Shown here in pieces: positions 6,130 through 10,131 of a DNA stretch of 10,131 bases; position 1 is the first letter of the stretch, and the number at the start of each line of letters is the position of its first letter. The DNA comes from an uncultured Ruminiclostridium sp. GTDB taxonomy: Bacteria; Bacillota; Clostridia; Oscillospirales; Ruminococcaceae. The notes under the pieces were generated by a model that saw nothing but the letters and a program-made list of their open reading frames with translations, did no database searches and was not told the DNA's origin. The translations under genes and the position numbers were made by a program. The DNA lies in assembly GCA_910579265.1 (NCBI GenBank), contig CAJTTE010000038.1:1-10131 (forward strand), read 5' to 3'.

Positions 6130-7350
6130 ATGAAAAAAAGATGTGACATATCGATAATAGGCGGGGGAGCTTCCGGACTTGCCTGCGCGGTTTCGGCAGC
6201 GCAGGTCTCGGATTGTTCCGTAATGGTTCTTGACCGTATGCCAAAAGTGGGAAAGAAGCTGTTGGTAACGGGCAACGGGCGCTGTAATCTTAGCAACCGT
6301 CATATCTCCGGGGAATTTTATCATGGAAGCTTTGATGTAAATCCGATTTTGGATGAATTTCCCGATATACGCCTTTTTTTTGAGAAATTGGGATTATATA
6401 CGGTTTGCGATTCTTCGGGCAGAATATATCCTCTCTCAAATACGGCTTCCTCAGTTTCCGATGCTTTAAGGTTTGCCGCAGAGGAAAAAGATAATATACA
6501 AATCCTGACAGAAAGATCCTGTAGAAGCATATTACGGCATAAGGAAGGATTTTTGATAAAAGCGGGAGAGGACGATGTAATTTCAAAGGCGGTGATACTT
6601 GCTTGCGGCGGCTGTGCCGCTCCCGTGCAGGGAAGTGACGGAAGCGGATTCGCTCTTGTAAAGGGACTGGGTATAGATGTTGCCTCTCCTTATCCCGCAC
6701 TGTGCTCTTTGCTTGCTGATGGGACAAAGTCTCTTGACGGTGTACGAAGCAGGTGCTTAGCTTCATTAGTCAATAGCAGAGGATTGGTAAAAAGTGAGCT
6801 TGGAGAGATTCAGTTTACCAAAAACGGCTTGTCCGGAATCTGTATTTTTAATCTTTCCGCCGCATTTAAGGACAGCGACGGAGATATGACGGTAAGTCTT
6901 GATTTGCTGCCCGATTATACGTTTAACAATGCCTTTCATATGCTTCTCAACGCTTCAAGGTGCCGCAGCAGAGATTTGTCAGACGAGCTTTTCAGCGGGA
7001 TATTTAACCGAAAGCTCGTCCTTTGTCTGCTTAAAAGGGCGGATATTCCTCTATCGACATTTTCATCAAGGATCAACTATGACGGTATAAAGAGACTTGC
7101 GGCCGTTTCAAAAAATTTAGAATTTAAAATAAAGGGCAGGGCAAATTTTAATTCCGCTCAGGTAACGGCAGGGGGCGTTCGCGGTTCGGAGATAGACGTT
7201 CGTTTAATGTCCAAAAAAATAAACGGTTTATTTTTCGCCGGAGAGATAATCGATATTTGGGGAGACTGCGGAGGATATAATCTTCACTTTGCCTTTGCTT
7301 CGGGAATAAAGGCAGGAAGGGAAGCAGTAAGATATATTGAGGAAAAGTGA
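6130..7350 (+). CDS. HI0933/BaiN-family NAD(P)/FAD-dependent oxidoreductase
   Basis: A 406-aa cytoplasmic flavoprotein of normal family length. The N-terminal FAD-binding Rossmann motif is GGGASG (11-16), followed by the family marks KKLLVTGNGRCNLSN (42-56), GRIYP (97-101), ILACGG (156-161) and the C-terminal FAD motif GEIIDIWGDCGGYNL (371-385) with FAFASG. The family (HI0933, E. coli YhiN) is mostly uncharacterised. One member, BaiN of Clostridium scindens, has been reported to reduce bile-acid intermediates, but no other bai gene is nearby, so that role should not be transferred. It is the first gene of an operon: the next gene begins one base after this stop. A promoter and a leader stem-loop precede it. 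Confidence 0.93.
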   Translation: MKKRCDISIIGGGASGLACAVSAAQVSDCSVMVLDRMPKVGKKLLVTGNGRCNLSNRHISGEFYHGSFDVNPILDEFPDIRLFFEKLGLYTVCDSSGRIYPLSNTASSVSDALRFAAEEKDNIQILTERSCRSILRHKEGFLIKAGEDDVISKAVILACGGCAAPVQGSDGSGFALVKGLGIDVASPYPALCSLLADGTKSLDGVRSRCLASLVNSRGLVKSELGEIQFTKNGLSGICIFNLSAAFKDSDGDMTVSLDLLPDYTFNNAFHMLLNASRCRSRDLSDELFSGIFNRKLVLCLLKRADIPLSTFSSRINYDGIKRLAAVSKNLEFKIKGRANFNSAQVTAGGVRGSEIDVRLMSKKINGLFFAGEIIDIWGDCGGYNLHFAFASGIKAGREAVRYIEEK

Positions 7351-7351
7351 T

Positions 7352-8932
7352 ATGATGATAAAGCTAAGCGGCGTCATACTGCCGATAGGGTATGATGATA
7401 CAAAGTTAAGTGAGATATTGTCAAAAAAACTATGCTGTGAGATCAAAGACATAGGTGAAATTGTTTTGCTTAAAAAATCCCTTGACGCGAGAAAAAAGTC
7501 CGATATTCACTACACGGTATCTTTGGCGGTTGAGGTAAAAAACGCCGAGCTTATGATCAAAAGGAAGGGGGTAGAAAAATACGTTGCTCCGACTCCCGTT
7601 TTTATACCTTCTTCTAAACTTGAAAAGCGTCCCGTTGTGGTCGGCTTCGGCCCTGCGGGAATTTTTGCGGCGCTTTATCTCGCCCGTTCCGGCACAAAGC
7701 CGATTGTGCTTGAAAGAGGTTTAGATGTTGATTCAAGAAAAAAGAAAACCGACTTGTTTTGGCAGGGGGGAGAGCTTGATGAGGAATGCAATGTTCAGTT
7801 CGGGGAGGGCGGCGCAGGTGCATTTTCGGATGGAAAGCTCAATACCGGAACTCACAGTCCGTTTATATATCAAGTTCTTAAAGATCTTTCCGGATTTGGC
7901 GCTCCTAAGGAAATACTATATACCGCTAAGCCGCATATAGGTACGGATAAGCTTCTTGTTACCGTAAAAAATATACGTGAGGAGATAAAACGATTAGGCG
8001 GGGAGATTATTTTTGGAGCTAAGTTCTGTGATTTCGACTGTAAAAACGGCCGTCTATCTTCCGTTTCTTATATTAAGAGCAATGGGAAGCATGATCTTGA
8101 AACGAATGCCCTTATATTGGCCGCTGGTCACAGTGCGGTGGATGTATTTGAACTCATGCTGAGAAAAAATGTCCGGATAACTCAGAAGGCTTTTTCCATA
8201 GGCATGCGTATAGAGCATTTGCAGTCAGATCTGAACAGTTCAATGTATGGTGAAAACGCTCCGTTTGAATTCCTTCCTCCTGCCGATTACAGGCTTGCGG
8301 TACATCTTCCGGACGGAAGGGGAGTATACAGCTTTTGTATGTGTCCCGGTGGAAAAGTAGTAGCTTCGGCATCGGAAAAAAATACGATAGTTACGAACGG
8401 TATGAGTTATTACAGCAGAAACGGTGAAAATGCAAACAGCGCAATTTTAGTCGGAATAACACCTGAGGATTTTAAAAGCGGTGATCCGTTAGCGGGCGCA
8501 AAGCTTCAAAGAAAAGTAGAACGTGCGGCATTTGAAGCGGCGGGGGGAAATTATACAGCTCCCTGTATAACTGCCGGGATGTTATTGGAAAAGACGGCGA
8601 CTTTTGAGATCGGAAGGGTCAAGCCTTCGTATAGACCGGGGGTATCTTATGCAGATCCAAGGGAATATCTTCCAGAATATGCGGTATCCTCCATAAAGCA
8701 GTCCATACCGATGTTTGGGTCAAAAATAAAATGCTTCAATGATTATGAAGCCGTTTTAACGGGACCGGAGACACGAAGCTCCTCTCCGATTAGGATAACT
8801 CGGGGAGATACGCTCGAAAGCATATCTGTAAAAGGACTTTATCCCTGTGGAGAGGGGGCGGGCTATGCCGGAGGTATTGTTTCTTCGGCTGTTGACGGAA
8901 TAAAATGCGCTTTTGCGGTGATGGGAAAATAA
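7352..8932 (+). CDS. FAD-dependent dehydrogenase-like protein (COG2509 family)
   Basis: 526 aa. Residues 1-85 are a small alpha/beta domain typical of this family, followed by the FAD site VVVGFGPAGIFAALYLARSG (95-114), a conserved GEGGAGAFSDGKLNTG block (151-166), and the C-terminal FAD motif GEGAGYAGGIVSSAVDGI (500-517). The protein is cytoplasmic; substrate and electron partner are not known for the family. The ATG at 7352 follows the upstream stop by a single base and is served by GAGG (7339-7342) lying inside the upstream gene, so translation is probably coupled. A TTG at 7337 would overlap the previous gene and has no ribosome site. A second ATG at 7355 is an equally possible start, one residue shorter. 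Confidence 0.93.
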   Translation: MMIKLSGVILPIGYDDTKLSEILSKKLCCEIKDIGEIVLLKKSLDARKKSDIHYTVSLAVEVKNAELMIKRKGVEKYVAPTPVFIPSSKLEKRPVVVGFGPAGIFAALYLARSGTKPIVLERGLDVDSRKKKTDLFWQGGELDEECNVQFGEGGAGAFSDGKLNTGTHSPFIYQVLKDLSGFGAPKEILYTAKPHIGTDKLLVTVKNIREEIKRLGGEIIFGAKFCDFDCKNGRLSSVSYIKSNGKHDLETNALILAAGHSAVDVFELMLRKNVRITQKAFSIGMRIEHLQSDLNSSMYGENAPFEFLPPADYRLAVHLPDGRGVYSFCMCPGGKVVASASEKNTIVTNGMSYYSRNGENANSAILVGITPEDFKSGDPLAGAKLQRKVERAAFEAAGGNYTAPCITAGMLLEKTATFEIGRVKPSYRPGVSYADPREYLPEYAVSSIKQSIPMFGSKIKCFNDYEAVLTGPETRSSSPIRITRGDTLESISVKGLYPCGEGAGYAGGIVSSAVDGIKCAFAVMGK

Positions 8933-9074
8933 TATGGAGATTTAAACAACAGTTTTAAGCTTGAATTGGCATATGGCTTTTGTGTCAATTTATCATTATA
9001 CCGTTTCTTGTTGTATGAAGCTCTGATTGCAGTCAAAAGGAATAAAAACATCATTTCTGCAAATAATTTTACTG

Positions 9075-9084
9075 AAAGGAAGGT
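9075..9084 (+). promoter_or_regulatory. Ribosome binding site that sets the rubrerythrin start
   Basis: AAGGAAGGTG, eight bases before the ATG at 9093. The in-frame TTG at 9027 lacks such a site and would add 22 residues not seen in rubrerythrins. Confidence 0.85.
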
Positions 9085-9092
9085 GTTTTATA

Positions 9093-9632
9093 ATGCAGCT
9101 TGATGGTTCAAAAACTCTTGACAATCTTAAGACCGCTTTTATAGGGGAAAGCCAGGCGAGAAACAAGTATAATATTTACGGTAAAATCGCACGTAAGGAG
9201 GGTTATGAGCAGATCGGAGATGTTTTCGACAAAACTGCTCACAATGAAGCCGCACATGCGGAGCTTTGGCTTTCTCTAATGAGCGATGGGATTCCTGGTG
9301 ATACGGCTAAGGCGTTGGAAAATGCAGCAGGGGGCGAGCATTACGAATGGACTGAAATGTATGCCGATTTTGCCAAAACTGCCCGTGATGAGGGATTCGA
9401 TCATATTGCAGCATTGTTTGATATGGTTGCGGCAATAGAAAAGGATCACGAAGCCAGATACAACTGTTTTTTGGAGCAGCTTAATAAGGGTAAGGTGTTT
9501 ACCAAGGATGGCGAGGTAGTATGGGTATGCCGTAACTGCGGACACCTGCATACCGGTAAGGAAGCCCCACTTGTTTGTCCCGTATGTAAAAAGCAGAAGG
9601 CTTTTTTTGAAGTTAAAACAGGTATGTGTTGA
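9093..9632 (+). CDS. rbr: Rubrerythrin
   Basis: 179 aa, close to the usual length of about 180-195. This is a non-haem di-iron peroxidase that reduces hydrogen peroxide using electrons from NADH via rubredoxin-type partners, an oxidative-stress enzyme of anaerobes. The ferritin-like domain (1-130) carries the expected iron ligands: Glu19 in FIGES, Glu52 and His55 in NEAAHA, Glu85 and Glu88 in HYEWTEMY, and Glu116 and His119 in IEKDHE. The C-terminal rubredoxin-like domain has CRNCG (146-150) and CPVC (162-165) for the FeS4 iron. No terminator is visible after the preceding gene 160 nt upstream. A TTGGCA at 8966-8971 could be a -35 box but lacks a good -10, so either read-through from the flavoprotein operon or a weak own promoter is possible. 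The terminator at 9810-9838 is the first good one downstream. Confidence 0.97.
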   Translation: MQLDGSKTLDNLKTAFIGESQARNKYNIYGKIARKEGYEQIGDVFDKTAHNEAAHAELWLSLMSDGIPGDTAKALENAAGGEHYEWTEMYADFAKTARDEGFDHIAALFDMVAAIEKDHEARYNCFLEQLNKGKVFTKDGEVVWVCRNCGHLHTGKEAPLVCPVCKKQKAFFEVKTGMC

Positions 9633-9708
9633 TAGCCATAGTGTTTTAATTCAAGAATGTACGGCGGTTGCTTTAAATATCATATTCTAACTAAATCAGT
9701 GTTGATAA

Positions 9709-9732
9709 AAACCACCGCTTCAGTGGTGGTTT
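9709..9732. repeat. Terminal hairpin of the IS200-type element
   Basis: AAACCACCGC (9709-9718), loop TTCA, GTGGTGGTTT (9723-9732): ten base pairs including one G-T. Its place next to a TCAA-containing border fits the subterminal hairpin that TnpA recognises in this family. Confidence 0.7.
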
Positions 9733-9737
9733 GCACA

Positions 9738-9778
9738 CGCCATAAAATGGCGAATTACAGGCTCGACCCCTAAAGGGG
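9738..9778. repeat. Two further hairpins in the IS200-type tail
   Basis: CGCCAT (9738-9743)/ATGGCG (9747-9752) with an AAA loop, and CCCC (9767-9770)/GGGG (9775-9778) with a TAAA loop. Together with the flanking hairpins they make a regular series over about 125 nt, suggesting a folded RNA or single-stranded DNA structure. Confidence 0.6.
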
Positions 9779-9809
9779 CATTGAAGGTCTGAAATATCAT
9801 TACTGTCAA

Positions 9810-9838
9810 AGACAGCCGCCGAAGCGGCTGTTTATTTT
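9810..9838 (+). terminator. Rho-independent terminator downstream of rubrerythrin
   Basis: ACAGCCGC (9812-9819), loop CGAA, GCGGCTGT (9824-9831), then TTATTTTT on the plus strand. On the minus strand the loop reads TTCG, a very stable tetraloop, but the T run there is poor, so it works best rightward. It lies inside the IS200-type tail. Confidence 0.7.
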
Positions 9839-9888
9839 TGTCCGTTGATTCCTGCTGCCCGTAAACGTGTCAACATATTCCTTCAATG

Positions 9889-10131
9889 TCATATGATCAT
9901 ATGATCATATCCATAATCCTCTTTCAGCTGATTTTGAATATATTGTTTTATTGCATTTTCATTCCGTTCCACCGTATCTGTAAAATATCCTCCACACCAA
10001 AAATGCCGATTTCCGTATTTTAAATTTGCATTTCTGTCAAATATAATCAATATGCTTTTCCCTTTAATAAATACGACAAACCGTGCTATCCTTAAGCATG
10101 ACGGTACTATTACAAGCATGTGAATATAGTC
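9889..10131 (-). CDS. tnpA: IS200/IS605-family transposase TnpA, C-terminal 80 residues, probably inactive
   Basis: Partial: the frame runs off the right edge. TnpA is a Y1 HUH transposase that cuts and joins single-stranded element ends. Recognisable are the HUH-strand region DYIHMLV (fragment residues 1-7), FIKGKS (21-26), NLKYGNRHFWCGGY (36-49), TDTVERN (51-57) and the helix with the catalytic Tyr, QYIQNQ (63-68; Tyr64, and Gln68 four residues on as the expected metal ligand). The first His of HUH (DHIH in the family) is Tyr here. Other usually conserved positions also differ: TVG is TVE, WCRGYYV is WCGGYFT, and two residues are missing compared with the common NLKYKYGN. This points to a decaying copy. 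The fragment ends in a 20-bp palindrome overlapping the stop. Confidence 0.85.
   Translation of the reverse strand, partial: DYIHMLVIVPSCLRIARFVVFIKGKSILIIFDRNANLKYGNRHFWCGGYFTDTVERNENAIKQYIQNQLKEDYGYDHMII
9891..9910. repeat. 20-bp perfect palindrome at the 3' end of tnpA
   Basis: ATATGATCAT followed directly by its exact reverse complement ATGATCATAT, with no spacer. It also reads as overlapping direct repeats of ATATGATC and encodes the last residues and stop of the transposase fragment. Confidence 0.8.

Larger units (their letters stand above)
9701..10131 (-). mobile_element. 3' part of an IS200/IS605-type insertion element, running off the right edge
   Basis: The transposase fragment on the minus strand and a string of hairpins beyond its stop codon mark the downstream (right) end of an IS200/IS605-type element. 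The likely outer limit is the hairpin at 9709-9732, followed on the minus strand by TTATCAAC (9707-9700), which contains TCAA, the right-end cleavage tetranucleotide known from IS608. The exact tip is inference. On the plus strand the same bases read GTTGAT, so the opposite polarity cannot be excluded. The upstream end lies outside the window. No tnpB is seen. Confidence 0.65.

Noticed and set aside
6290..6766. 158-codon open frame on the minus strand
   Set aside because: It lies entirely opposite the well-supported BaiN-like gene, its composition is not protein-like, and no ribosome site is seen; it is a shadow of the plus-strand gene.
6130..7350. A bile-acid dehydroxylation locus based on the BaiN-like gene
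   Set aside because: No other bai-type gene is in the window and the family is broad; similarity to BaiN alone does not show this function.
9027..9092. Longer rubrerythrin starting at TTG 9027
   Set aside because: No ribosome site, 22 extra residues foreign to the family, and a strong site directly before the ATG at 9093.
9701..9838. CRISPR array or tRNA-like cluster
   Set aside because: The hairpins differ from each other and are not regularly spaced repeats; no tRNA cloverleaf or conserved T-loop was found.

Overview
The window looks like chromosome of a strictly anaerobic, low-to-medium GC Firmicute, most likely a gut Clostridia (Oscillospiraceae/Ruminococcaceae-like). This rests on AGGAG-type ribosome sites before nearly every gene, AT-rich intergenic DNA with sigma-A-like promoters, a rubrerythrin, two flavoproteins of families common in gut Clostridia, and an IS200-type transposase remnant. 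The genus cannot be fixed from sequence alone.

Layout. (1) 1-1783: an unrecognised gene, probably broken near its left edge by a one-base insertion in an A run, is followed 32 nt later by a 408-aa protein with a SUKH (SMI1/KNR4)-like N-terminus and a TPR-like C-terminus. This pair looks like accessory, possibly immunity-type, material. (2) 1937-3432: nadC (quinolinate phosphoribosyltransferase), then a YbaK/ProX-type prolyl-tRNA deacylase that has its own good promoter. (3) 3433-3925: non-coding stretch ending in a clear intrinsic terminator, directly followed by a near-consensus promoter for a MATE transporter (3926-5260). (4) 5261-6129: almost 0.9 kb without a convincing gene. It holds several hairpins, one with an 11-bp perfect stem, and two back-to-back promoter-like sequences, one leading right into the flavoprotein operon and one leading left into a 51-codon ORF. 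(5) 6130-8932: two flavoprotein genes separated by one base (HI0933/BaiN-like, then a COG2509-like FAD-dependent protein). (6) 9093-9632: rubrerythrin. (7) about 9701-10131: the 3' end of an IS200/IS605-type element on the minus strand, with a transposase fragment and a structured, multi-hairpin tail.

The core genes are independent housekeeping functions: NAD synthesis, translation quality control, drug/metabolite export, flavin redox chemistry and peroxide detoxification. No single pathway ties them together. The most unusual items are the SUKH-TPR protein with its frameshifted neighbour, the structured 5.3-6.1 kb gap with divergent promoters, and the IS200 end, where the transposase fragment has Tyr in place of the first His of the HUH motif and is trailed by four hairpins. 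I did not find a convincing wholly new biological system; these are the best places to look.
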